Positions 33,387-42,153 of a stretch of DNA of 64,000 nt are shown here, in pieces (the first letter of the stretch is position 1; every line of letters begins with the position of its first letter). Under the pieces are notes generated by a model. It had not been told where the DNA came from. It saw only the letters and a list, made by a program, of their open reading frames with translations, and searched no databases. The position numbers and the translations under genes are program-made. The DNA comes from Labrenzia sp. R4_2 (GTDB lineage Bacteria > Pseudomonadota > Alphaproteobacteria > Rhizobiales > Stappiaceae), in contig NZ_JAGHRJ010000004.1 in the NCBI RefSeq assembly GCF_017743865.1, forward strand, positions 186,001 to 250,000, read 5' to 3'.

Positions 33387-35828
33387 TCAGACTTTCATAC
33401 GGCTGCTGGTCGGATCATAGAGCGGCTTGAGGCTCGCGGTTGCTGGCACACGAGTGCCCGCAATCTCGATTTCATAGGCCGAACCCAGAACATCGGCAGC
33501 GCTTTCCCCCTCGCACGGCACGTAACCAAGACCAATCGCGGCGCCGAGTGCGTGTCCATAGGCACCGGATGACAGGTACCCGCAGACCTCACCTTCACGA
33601 AGGATCGGTTCCGCGTGGTAGAGCATTGGCTCTGGATCGTGCAGCTGGAACTGTACCAATCGGCTTTTAGGACCAGTTTCCTTGCGCTCTAAAACAGCGT
33701 CCCGTCCAATGAAACCAGGCTTGGAGGTTTTGGCAGCAAAGCCAAGACCTGCGTCGATGACATGGTCTTCGCAAGTTATGTCATGGCCGAAGTGCCGGAA
33801 GGCCTTTTCCATCCGGCAGCTGTCCATGGCATGAAGGCCGCACATTTTCAGCCCCTCATCCCGGCCGGCCTCCCAAAGCGTTTCGAAGACATGCGCAGCA
33901 AATTCGGTTGGCACATAGATCTCCCAACCAAGTTCGCCGACATAGCTCACCCGGTGGGCACGGGCGAGTGCCATACCGATTTCAATGTCTTGGGCTGTCC
34001 CGAACGGATTGGTTTCGTTTGTAAAGTCGTTTGGAGAAATTCGGCCAAGCAGCTCCCGTGACCTCGGCCCCATCAAAGCCAAAACCGCTTCACCGGATGT
34101 CACATCGGTCAGCACAACCTGGTGATCACCCATATGATGCCGGAGCCACGTCTGGTCCGCCAATCGGGTGGCAGCTGGAGTGACCATCAGATATGCGGTT
34201 TCGCTCAACCGCGTGACTGTCACATCGGCCTCGATACCGCCAGCGGCATTGAGCATCTGTGTGTACACGATCCGGCCCGCCGGCACGCTCATGTCGGCGC
34301 CGCAAACATGATTGAGGAAACGTTCGGCATCCGGCCCTTCAACGCGGATCTTTCCGAAGGAACTCATGTCATATAGTCCGGCGCTTTCCCGGATCGCCAT
34401 GTGTTCGCGGGCGCTGTTCTCAAACCAATTCTGGCGTCTCCAGGAATACTGATAGGCGCGATCCTGTCCTGGATCTGCGAACCAATTCGCCCGTTCCCAT
34501 CCGGCCAGTTCTCCCATCACCGCACCTTGCTCCAACAGATGCCCATGGAGGGGTGTTCGCCGGATCCCACGCGCAGTCGCCTTTTGCCGGTAAGGGAAAT
34601 GATCAGCGTACAATAGCCCGAGTGTTTCCTTGGATCGTTCAAACAGATAGGTCTTGTTGCCCTGAAACGGTTGCATCCGGGAGATATCGACATCCCCGAG
34701 ATCAAATGGTTTCTCGCCGCTTTCCATCCAGGCGGCCAACGCCATACCAGCGCCACCTGCGGACTGGATGCCAATGGAGTTAAAACCGGCCGCGACCCAG
34801 AAATTCTCCAGTTCCGGGGCAAGACCCAGATGGTAGGCATCGTCCGGCGTAAAACTCTCAGGCCCATTGAAGAAGGTATGGATCCCCGCCTCGGCCAGCA
34901 TCGGCATGCGTTCGACCGCAGCTGCAAGGATCGGTTCGAAATGATCAAAGTCTTCCGGCAGCTGGTCGAACTCGAACTGGTCGGGAATGCCGGTCATACC
35001 CCAGGGCTTTGCATTGGGTTCAAACGCCCCAAGCAGCATCTTGCCGGCGTCTTCCTTGTAATAGGCACACTCGTCCGGAACCCGCAGGACCGGCAGTTGC
35101 CCCAGGCCGTCGATCTGCTCGGTCACGATGTAAAAGTGCTCACAAGCATGCAGTGGAACGTTGACCCCTGCCATCCGGCCAACCTCATGCCCCCACATGC
35201 CGCCGCAATTGACCACCATCTCGGCTTCGACAAATCCGGTTTCACCGTCTTGCTCCCAACTGACGCCGGTGGCTCTCCGGTCTTTGACCTCTATCCCGGT
35301 CACTTTGACCCGCTCCAGGATCTTTGCGCCTTTTTGGCGCGCTCCCTTTGCCAGAGCCAGTGCGATGTTTGCCGGGTCGCCCTGACCATCAAGCGGCAGG
35401 TAGACAGCTGCGGTCGCGCCACTTGTGTTGACATGCGGATAGCGGTTCTGGACTTCGCTTAGTGAAATCTCTTCAACCTCTACCCCGAACGCCCGTGCCA
35501 TGGAGGCTTGACGAAGAATTTCCTCCCGGCGTTCTGCGGTCAGCGCCATGGTAATCGATCCGCATCTTTTAAAGCCGGTCGACAAACCCGTTTCGTCTTC
35601 CAAAGAGCCGTAGAGCTCCTGGCTGTATTTGGCGAGACGGGTCATGTTCTGGGTTGCCCGAAGCTGCGCAATCAGGCCGGCAGCATGCCAGGTCGTACCG
35701 CTGGTGAGCTGCTTGCGTTCCAGAAGCAGGATATCGCTCCAGCCTTGCTTGGCCAGGTGGTAGGCAACTGAACACCCGATGACCCCGCCACCGATAATGA
35801 CAACGCGGGCTTTTGAAGGAATGGCCAT
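33387..35828 (-). CDS. FAD-dependent oxidoreductase with GcvT domain (dimethylglycine/sarcosine dehydrogenase-like), copy 1
   Basis: This 813-residue protein has an N-terminal DAO-type FAD domain (VVIIGGGVIGCSVAYHLAKQGW, residues 9-30; LTSGTTWHAAGLIAQLRATQN, whose His matches the covalent-flavin His of dimethylglycine dehydrogenase) and a C-terminal GcvT aminomethyltransferase/folate domain (about 430-813, with LALMGPRSRELLGRIS and RVSYVGELGWEIYVP). Such enzymes demethylate N-methyl amines and pass the one-carbon unit to tetrahydrofolate. Related proteins include 4-methylaminobutanoate oxidase, so the substrate is not certain. It lies 53 bp downstream of a paralogue and ends at the shared terminator. 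Confidence 0.88.
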   Translation of the reverse strand: MAIPSKARVVIIGGGVIGCSVAYHLAKQGWSDILLLERKQLTSGTTWHAAGLIAQLRATQNMTRLAKYSQELYGSLEDETGLSTGFKRCGSITMALTAERREEILRQASMARAFGVEVEEISLSEVQNRYPHVNTSGATAAVYLPLDGQGDPANIALALAKGARQKGAKILERVKVTGIEVKDRRATGVSWEQDGETGFVEAEMVVNCGGMWGHEVGRMAGVNVPLHACEHFYIVTEQIDGLGQLPVLRVPDECAYYKEDAGKMLLGAFEPNAKPWGMTGIPDQFEFDQLPEDFDHFEPILAAAVERMPMLAEAGIHTFFNGPESFTPDDAYHLGLAPELENFWVAAGFNSIGIQSAGGAGMALAAWMESGEKPFDLGDVDISRMQPFQGNKTYLFERSKETLGLLYADHFPYRQKATARGIRRTPLHGHLLEQGAVMGELAGWERANWFADPGQDRAYQYSWRRQNWFENSAREHMAIRESAGLYDMSSFGKIRVEGPDAERFLNHVCGADMSVPAGRIVYTQMLNAAGGIEADVTVTRLSETAYLMVTPAATRLADQTWLRHHMGDHQVVLTDVTSGEAVLALMGPRSRELLGRISPNDFTNETNPFGTAQDIEIGMALARAHRVSYVGELGWEIYVPTEFAAHVFETLWEAGRDEGLKMCGLHAMDSCRMEKAFRHFGHDITCEDHVIDAGLGFAAKTSKPGFIGRDAVLERKETGPKSRLVQFQLHDPEPMLYHAEPILREGEVCGYLSSGAYGHALGAAIGLGYVPCEGESAADVLGSAYEIEIAGTRVPATASLKPLYDPTSSRMKV

Positions 35829-35881
35829 GACTTATCGTCCAAATCTGGATTGAAAAAACTGACGCTTTGGAAGAGTGAAAA

Positions 35882-38329
35882 TCACGCTTTCAGCCTGAGA
35901 TTCTGAGGATCCCAGACTGGGCCATCCGGCTGCACCGTGACGGGAAATCTTTGTCCGTAGACTTCGACTTCAAGATCCGTGCCCGCTTGGGCCAGATCCG
36001 CCCGGACCATGCCCAACGCGACGCAGGCATCTACGCGGAACCCGAAAGCCGAAGACGTGGTTTCGCCGACGATGCTGCCGTTCATCCAGATGTTCGACAT
36101 GTAGGGCGGGTCGATTTCCTCGCTGTCGACAAGGAAAGTGACAAAGCGCTGTTTCGGACCTTGCTGCTTTTCATTCAAGAGCGCGACTTTGCCCGGAAAG
36201 TCTTCCGCTTTGTCCAGCTTCACGAACCGATCGAGGCCAGATTCCAATAAGGTATAATCCGTGCTCAAATCGCCTTTCCAGGCTCGGTAACCTTTTTCAA
36301 TCCGCAAGCTGTTGAGGGCATACATGCCAAAGGGCTTTGCACCCGCGCTGACAACTGCGTCATAAAGTGCCGGAATATCGGCCATTGGCGCGTGAATTTC
36401 CCAGCCCAGCTCCCCTGCAAAACTCACCCGGTAAAGCTCGCAACTAGTCCCCGCCACCTCAGCTGTTTGAATGCTGAGCCATGGCAACTCCAGGTCGGCT
36501 ATTGTTCCGATTTTTTCGAAAAGATCCCGGGATTTCGGCCCGGTTACGATTAGCGTCGAAAGCTCCGAGGTGATGTCGGACAGCTCAAGACTGTCTGGCA
36601 AATGTGCAGCCAGAATTTCAAAATCGTGCCATTGCGCGGATGCTGCGGTGATCAGTACAAAGTCGTCCTCGCCCTTCCGGATAATCGACATCTCCGTGTG
36701 TACCCGGCCGTTGGAGGTTGGAAAATAGGCGAGCGTCATCCTTCCAACTTTCGGCAGGCCGCCAGAGATACGGCCCCGCAACCAATCGGCAGCACCCGCA
36801 CCTGACAGTTTGAACCTCGAAAATCCCGGAAGATCGAGCACACCAACATCATCGCGAACGGCCAGGGCTTCTTCGCGCACACGCTCGAACCAAGGGCCTT
36901 TGCGCATCCAGCTTTCTGTCGCTTCAATCGATGTGTCGTCGCCGTCTTTTGCAAACCAGTTGGCACGCTCCCAACCGTTGTAAACGCCAAATTGGGCACC
37001 GGAGGCTTTCAGTTTTTCATGCACCGGTGACAGCTTCTTGTCTCGCCCTTCCGGCCACTCATAATGAGGGTAATGCATTGCGTATTCATGGCCGTAGACC
37101 TCCATGCCCTTGGCAACGCAATAATCGTGGTCGGTGTAGTCCGTGAAACGGCGCGGATCGAGGCCCCAGCAATCCCACTCGGTTTCGCCTTCGGTAATCC
37201 ATTCGGTGAGGATCTTGCCAGCGCCACCGGCTTGAGCAATTCCGAACGTGAAGACACAGGCTTCAAAGGCATTTTTCACACCCGGCATCGGGCCAATCAG
37301 CGGGATGCCATCAGGCGCATAAGGGATCGGGCCGTTGATGACCTTTGAGATTCCCGACATGCCAAGCAGCGGCACACGGGCCATGGCGTCTTCTATATAC
37401 CATTCCAGCCGGTCTAGATCGTCAGGATAAAGCTGGAAGCTGAAATCGTCCGGCATCGGGTCATCCGGCGTGACCCAGTGTGCCTTGCAGTTCCGCTCAT
37501 AGGGTCCAAGGTTCAGTCCGGTGTTTTCCTGCCGAAGGTAATAGGACGAATCCACATCCCGGAGCAGCGGCAGTTTCCGGCCATGCTCCTTGGTCCATGT
37601 TGCCAACTCGTCCATTTGTTCGGTCAACAGATACTGGTGGCTCATCACCATCATCGGCACGGTGCGCCCGCCATAGGGCTTGAACCACTCGCCAACACGC
37701 TGGGCATAGTACCCCGCTGCGTTGACAACATATTCGCAGCGGATCTCACCCTTTTCCGTTTCGACGATCCACTCGTCATTTTCACGCCGGACACCGGTCG
37801 CAGGTGTAAACCGCACCACCTTCTGACCCATGGCACGCGCGCCCTTTGCAAACGCCTGCGTGAGCTGTGCAGGATCCATGTCGCCATCTGTCGGGTCCCA
37901 GAAGCCACCCTCAAGATCGTGCGTTTCCATGAAGGGATAGGCGTCCTTCAGATCCGCGACCGACATCATATTAGTTTCGATCCCTTGCCGGCGGGCCATG
38001 GAGTTCGCCCGTTCAAACTCCATCATGCGGTTTTTTGAATGCGCCAGCCGGACAGATCCGGTCACGTTATAATTGATCGGATAGTCCACCTCATCACCCA
38101 AGCGCCGGTAAAGCTCGGTGGAATAGCGCTGCATGTTCATGACCGACCAGGAGGACGAAAAAGTCGGGATATTCCCCGCAGCGTGCCATGTGCTGCCAGC
38201 GGTGAGCTCATTCTTCTCCAGAAGGACGCAATCGGTCCAACCGGCCAACCCGAGATGATAGAGAACCGAGGCGCCGACCGCACCTCCACCGATGATCACG
38301 ACACGAGCTGTAGTGGGAAGGTCCGACAT
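35882..38329 (-). CDS. FAD-dependent oxidoreductase with GcvT domain (dimethylglycine/sarcosine dehydrogenase-like), copy 2
   Basis: This 815-residue protein has the same architecture as its neighbour: FAD domain with VVIIGGGAVGASVLYHLGLAGW and LTAGSTWHAAGNIPTFSSSWSVMNM, and a GcvT domain (about 430-815; LIVTGPKSRDLFEKIG, RVSFAGELGWEIHAPM). The two differ widely in sequence, so they are old paralogues that probably act on different N-methyl substrates or in sequence (for example dimethylglycine then sarcosine; inference). The gene follows the XRE-cupin regulator gene by 69 bp, likely in one leftward operon. Confidence 0.88.
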   Translation of the reverse strand: MSDLPTTARVVIIGGGAVGASVLYHLGLAGWTDCVLLEKNELTAGSTWHAAGNIPTFSSSWSVMNMQRYSTELYRRLGDEVDYPINYNVTGSVRLAHSKNRMMEFERANSMARRQGIETNMMSVADLKDAYPFMETHDLEGGFWDPTDGDMDPAQLTQAFAKGARAMGQKVVRFTPATGVRRENDEWIVETEKGEIRCEYVVNAAGYYAQRVGEWFKPYGGRTVPMMVMSHQYLLTEQMDELATWTKEHGRKLPLLRDVDSSYYLRQENTGLNLGPYERNCKAHWVTPDDPMPDDFSFQLYPDDLDRLEWYIEDAMARVPLLGMSGISKVINGPIPYAPDGIPLIGPMPGVKNAFEACVFTFGIAQAGGAGKILTEWITEGETEWDCWGLDPRRFTDYTDHDYCVAKGMEVYGHEYAMHYPHYEWPEGRDKKLSPVHEKLKASGAQFGVYNGWERANWFAKDGDDTSIEATESWMRKGPWFERVREEALAVRDDVGVLDLPGFSRFKLSGAGAADWLRGRISGGLPKVGRMTLAYFPTSNGRVHTEMSIIRKGEDDFVLITAASAQWHDFEILAAHLPDSLELSDITSELSTLIVTGPKSRDLFEKIGTIADLELPWLSIQTAEVAGTSCELYRVSFAGELGWEIHAPMADIPALYDAVVSAGAKPFGMYALNSLRIEKGYRAWKGDLSTDYTLLESGLDRFVKLDKAEDFPGKVALLNEKQQGPKQRFVTFLVDSEEIDPPYMSNIWMNGSIVGETTSSAFGFRVDACVALGMVRADLAQAGTDLEVEVYGQRFPVTVQPDGPVWDPQNLRLKA

Positions 38330-38398
38330 GGCTGGCTCCGGTTTGATTTGGGGTAGAGGCTCGATTAGGGCCTGGCTTCAAAGGGTTAGGTTCAAGGG

Positions 38399-38947
38399 TC
38401 AATAAACGGGCGGTGAAATGATCCAGACAGCGACTGCCGGTTCAGAATAAGGGTTTGCCCAGCGGTACTTGTTGCCGCGAATGCGGAAGGAATCGCCCTT
38501 TCGAATGAGAAACGGCTCGCCCTCGAGCCATATTTTCAGCTTGCCAGACACCAGAAACGCGAGTTCCTGAGTTGGCCGCATAATTTCGTCGTTGCGTTCA
38601 GATCCTGGAAGAAACGTGGAATGGATGACCTCAAAACTGTCGGTCAGGTCCGGAGACAGCAATTGCTCAACAAGTCCGGGAACCCGCTCACCGATCATCC
38701 GGCGATCGGATGCGCGAACGATTTTGCCATCTTCCTTGGGGTTTGGTCCCTGCCTTGCGCCCAAAAGCGACGGCGGCACGTCAAACACGCCGGCCATGCG
38801 ATCGATATCTTCACTCGACAGTTTCGAAATACCGCGCTCGATCTGACTGAGCCAGCCGACCGACTTACCAAGCCGTTCGGCAAGTTCTGCTAACGTCAAC
38901 CCTTTTGTCTTGCGAAGTGCGCGCAAATCCGCACCCAAATTGGCCAT
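38399..38947 (-). CDS. XRE family regulator with C-terminal cupin domain
   Basis: This 182-residue protein has an N-terminal helix-turn-helix (residues 5-60: LRALRKTKGLTLAELAERLGKSVGWLSQIERGISKLS) and a C-terminal cupin (about 105-180: FLPGSERNDEIMRPTQELAFLVSGKLKIWLEGEPFLIRKGDSFRI). Regulators of this build often control catabolism of small amines or amino acids and sense a metabolite through the cupin. It stands upstream of the two dehydrogenase genes and is probably their regulator. A palindrome lies just before its start codon. Confidence 0.9.
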   Translation of the reverse strand: MANLGADLRALRKTKGLTLAELAERLGKSVGWLSQIERGISKLSSEDIDRMAGVFDVPPSLLGARQGPNPKEDGKIVRASDRRMIGERVPGLVEQLLSPDLTDSFEVIHSTFLPGSERNDEIMRPTQELAFLVSGKLKIWLEGEPFLIRKGDSFRIRGNKYRWANPYSEPAVAVWIISPPVY

Positions 38948-38962
38948 GACCGCCTCGTCAGC

Positions 38963-38987
38963 GTGAAATTATTTCTGAAAATTTCAC
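38963..38987. promoter_or_regulatory. Candidate operator of the XRE-cupin regulator
   Basis: GTGAAATT...AATTTCAC, an inverted repeat with arms at 38963-38970 and 38980-38987, lies 16 bp before the XRE start codon. A further TTTCAC occurs near 39014. Position and symmetry suggest autoregulation; no comparison with other genomes was possible. Confidence 0.5.
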
Positions 38988-39073
38988 ACAGAAAATGAAA
39001 AAAGGAAAGTTTTTTTCACGACATCTGTTGTCGAATTGCGACATGCCAATGAATTTGAAAGAACAAACATTCG

Positions 39074-40222
39074 CTATGCGATGAGTTTTTGGGTCTCGGC
39101 TGCGATCGTTTTCTCTTCTTCAGCCTTTACGATCCAGATCGGAACGGCTGAGCCAGAACCATCAACGCGGAACCTGTTGCTCTGATTGGACTGCGGATCG
39201 CAGGTCGCACCAAGAAATCCCAATCCAGAAATGATCTTCTGGCGCACAACAGCATCGTTTTCACCAATACCACCGGTGAACGCAATTCCATCCAATCCGC
39301 CCATTGCCGCGATCATCGATCCGGCATGGCGAACAGCCCAATAGCAGAAATGCTCGACAGCGAAACGAGACGCGTCTGTCTCTGCCGCATGCAGGGCGCG
39401 CATGTCGGACAATCCCCCAAGACCCAAGAGACCGCTCTTTTTGTTCAGGAGCTCTTTAGTGTCTTCAATTCCGTTTTCTTCGGCCAACCGCAAGACCAGA
39501 TTGCCATCAATACTCCCGGTCCGGGTGCCCATGGTGAGACCTTCCAGTGGCGAATATCCCATCGTCGTTGCCACGGATTGTCCGGACCTGATCGCACACA
39601 GGCTTGCACCGTTGCCAAGGTGAAGGGCCAGCAGGCGTTCCGGCGCATCGGCCTTCAAGTCTTTAGCCAGTGTCCTGACAAGCCCCTGATAGGAAATGCC
39701 GTGAAAACCGTAACGCCTTAGTGTTTCCAGCTCCGGCCGGTCGGGTAAGGCATATCGGCGGGCAACATCCGGGTTTGACGCATGGAATGCCGTATCGAAG
39801 CAGGCCACTTGCACCAGGCCCGGCGCCAAATCTCTGAGGGCTAGGATAGCAGCCAGATTGTGCGGATTGTGTAAGGGGGCCAGATCATTGCAACGCTCGA
39901 TCTCAGCAATGACTTGCCCATCTACACGGATCGCCGATTGAAGCACCGGACCGCCATGGACAACGCGGTGACCAGCACCGTTAAGGTCCGCAATGTCAAC
40001 GCCAGCGGACCGGATGACATCCAAGATCGCGCTAAGCGCGGCGTTGTGATCCGGCAGGACTGCTGTTGTCTCTTCAGATTTCAATGTGTTGGATGAGACT
40101 TTCAAACGCGAAACGCCACCGATTTCAGTGGCGCTTCCCGAGAGCGTTTCATCCAGGCTTTCATCGAAGAGAGCGAACTTGATGGACGAGGATCCGGAGT
40201 TCAGGACAAGGATACCACCCAT
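39074..40222 (-). CDS. ackA: Acetate kinase
   Basis: This 382-residue ASKHA kinase has ILVLNSGSSSIKFALFD (residues 4-20), GHRVVHGGP, CFDTAFHASNPDVARRYALP, RRYGFHGISYQGLV, LHLGNGASLCAI, and MGTRTGSIDGNLVL. It interconverts acetyl phosphate plus ADP and acetate plus ATP. It lies 23 bp after xsc, whose product is acetyl phosphate, so in this locus it can conserve energy from taurine breakdown. ATG 40222 has GGGAAG 6 nt upstream; the TTG at 40225 is unlikely. No phosphotransacetylase gene is in the window. Confidence 0.93.
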   Translation of the reverse strand: MGGILVLNSGSSSIKFALFDESLDETLSGSATEIGGVSRLKVSSNTLKSEETTAVLPDHNAALSAILDVIRSAGVDIADLNGAGHRVVHGGPVLQSAIRVDGQVIAEIERCNDLAPLHNPHNLAAILALRDLAPGLVQVACFDTAFHASNPDVARRYALPDRPELETLRRYGFHGISYQGLVRTLAKDLKADAPERLLALHLGNGASLCAIRSGQSVATTMGYSPLEGLTMGTRTGSIDGNLVLRLAEENGIEDTKELLNKKSGLLGLGGLSDMRALHAAETDASRFAVEHFCYWAVRHAGSMIAAMGGLDGIAFTGGIGENDAVVRQKIISGLGFLGATCDPQSNQSNRFRVDGSGSAVPIWIVKAEEEKTIAAETQKLIA

Positions 40223-40245
40223 CAATCGCTTCCCTTTCCAGGACT

Positions 40246-42015
40246 TTACTGCGGCCGCATATCTGCCGGGTCGATTCCGGCAACAACAACCGGTTTCTTC
40301 ATGGCGTCGCGCCGGAATGGCTCACCGAGTTCCTGATTGATCAGAACTTCAACCAGCGTGGTCTTGCCGTTTTCCATCTGGTCTTTGACCGCCGCATCGA
40401 GCTTTTCGGTCAGCTCGTCCATGGTGCCGGCGACTTCACCTTGAAGGCCACACGCCTTAGCAATGGCTGCATAGCTGACATTGTCGTCGAGTTCGGTGCC
40501 GACGAAATTGTCGTCATACCAAAGCGTGGAGTTCCGCTTTTCCGCGCCCCACTGGTAATTGCGGAAAACGACCATGGTGATTGCCGGCCATTCGCTGCGG
40601 CCAATGGCGGTCAACTCTGTAACAGCAATGCCGAAGGCCCCGTCGCCCGCAAACCCGACGACCGGGGTATCCGGGCAGCCAATTTTTGCACCAACGATCG
40701 CCGGAAGGCCGTAACCGCAGGGGCCGAACAGCCCGGGCGCAAGGTATTTCCGGCCCTCCTCAAAACTTGGGTACGCATTACCGATGGCGCAGTTATTGCC
40801 AATATCAGAGCTGATGATCGCTTCACGCGGCAGGGCGGACTGAATGGCCCGCCACGCCTTGCGCGGGCTGAGCCAATCCGGCTTTGCGGCACGGGCGCGC
40901 TCGTTCCAGCTCGTGCCCGGATCGTCGTCCTCGTGATCCATTGACGATAACTGTTGCGCCCAGCGGGATTTCGTCTGCGCAACCTCGTGCTTACGCTCTT
41001 CCCGCCCGGCATCACCTGCGTTGGGAGCCAGCTTTGAGAGGAGTGCCTGGGAGACTTTCTTTGCATCCCCGACAATACCAACGCTCACCGGCTTGGTCAG
41101 ACCAATCCGATCGGGATTGATATCCACCTGAATGATCTTGGCATTTTTCGGCCAGTAGTCGATGCCATAACCCGGCAAGGTCGAGAACGGATTGAGGCGC
41201 GTACCAAGCGCCAGAACAACGTCGGCCTTGGCGATCAGTTCCATGCCGGCCTTTGAACCGTTGTACCCGAGTGGTCCGGCAAAAAGGCGGTGTGAGCCGG
41301 GGAACGCGTCATTGTGCTGATAGCCGCAACAAACCGGCGCATCCAGGCGTTCCGCAAGTGCGATCGTATCGTCTATTGCATCGGCCAGAACAACGCCAGC
41401 ACCGTTGAGGATGACCGGGTGCTTGGCACTGCTGAGCAAATCCGCGGCTTCCTGAATGGCTGTATCACCGCCGGATGGGCGTTCAAAATCCACAATCGGC
41501 GGAAGATCAATATCGATCACCTGTGTCCAGAAATCGCGCGGCATGTTGATCTGGGCCGGCGCGCTGGCACGTTTTGCCTGAAGGATGACACGGTTCAGAA
41601 CTTCAGCGACACGGGATGCATCGCGGACCTCTTCTTGATAGGCAACCATGTCCTTGAACAGGGCCATCTGCTCAACTTCCTGGAAACCGCCCTGCCCCAA
41701 AGTCTTATTGGCGGCCTGCGGCGTAACAAGAAGCAAGGGCGTGTGGTTCCAGTAGGCGGTTTTCACCGCCGTGACGAAGTTTGTGATACCCGGTCCGTTC
41801 TGGGCAATCATCATGCTGAGTTTGCCGGTCGCCCGGGTATAGCCATCGGCCATCATCCCACCCGAGCCTTCGTGCGCGCAATCCCAGAACGTAACTCCCG
41901 CCTTTGGAAACAGGTCGGAGATCGGCATGAAAGCAGAGCCGATAATCCCGAAAGCATGCTCAATCCCATGCCGTTGCAGGACTTTTACGAAGGCTTCCTC
42001 TGTCGTCATTTTCAT
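40246..42015 (-). CDS. xsc: Sulfoacetaldehyde acetyltransferase
   Basis: This 589-residue thiamine diphosphate enzyme cleaves sulfoacetaldehyde with phosphate to acetyl phosphate and sulfite. It has the Pyr domain with catalytic E49 (DCAHEGSGGMMADGYTRATGK), the long characteristic stretch GPGITNFVTAVKTAYWNHTPLLLVTPQAANKTLGQGGFQEVEQM, the central domain, and the PP domain with VGFAGDGAFGIAVTELTAIGRSEWPAITMVVFRNYQWGAEKRN. The length and these motifs are diagnostic of Xsc. GGGAG lies 10 nt before ATG 42015. It is followed by ackA, with a TauR-like site about 85-115 bp upstream. Confidence 0.95.
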   Translation of the reverse strand: MKMTTEEAFVKVLQRHGIEHAFGIIGSAFMPISDLFPKAGVTFWDCAHEGSGGMMADGYTRATGKLSMMIAQNGPGITNFVTAVKTAYWNHTPLLLVTPQAANKTLGQGGFQEVEQMALFKDMVAYQEEVRDASRVAEVLNRVILQAKRASAPAQINMPRDFWTQVIDIDLPPIVDFERPSGGDTAIQEAADLLSSAKHPVILNGAGVVLADAIDDTIALAERLDAPVCCGYQHNDAFPGSHRLFAGPLGYNGSKAGMELIAKADVVLALGTRLNPFSTLPGYGIDYWPKNAKIIQVDINPDRIGLTKPVSVGIVGDAKKVSQALLSKLAPNAGDAGREERKHEVAQTKSRWAQQLSSMDHEDDDPGTSWNERARAAKPDWLSPRKAWRAIQSALPREAIISSDIGNNCAIGNAYPSFEEGRKYLAPGLFGPCGYGLPAIVGAKIGCPDTPVVGFAGDGAFGIAVTELTAIGRSEWPAITMVVFRNYQWGAEKRNSTLWYDDNFVGTELDDNVSYAAIAKACGLQGEVAGTMDELTEKLDAAVKDQMENGKTTLVEVLINQELGEPFRRDAMKKPVVVAGIDPADMRPQ

Positions 42016-42098
42016 TTGAAACGCACTCCCTCACCCGCTCGCAATACAGGTACACGATTAACTTGAAATGATTTCATGCCGCGCTGCGATGAGAGGTC

Positions 42099-42131
42099 TT
42101 AGGGCCAGATTAATTCACTCGGTATATCCAG
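42099..42131 (-). promoter_or_regulatory. Candidate TauR binding site (xsc)
   Basis: On the minus strand CTGGATATAC (42131-42122) is followed after 13 bp by CTGGCCCTAA (42108-42099). The second half-site matches the second half-site before tpa (CTGGCCCTAT) at 9 of 10 positions and the spacer is the same length, which supports control of xsc-ackA by the same regulator. Confidence 0.72.
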
Positions 42132-42153
42132 ATACTAAGGCGATGACATCGCC

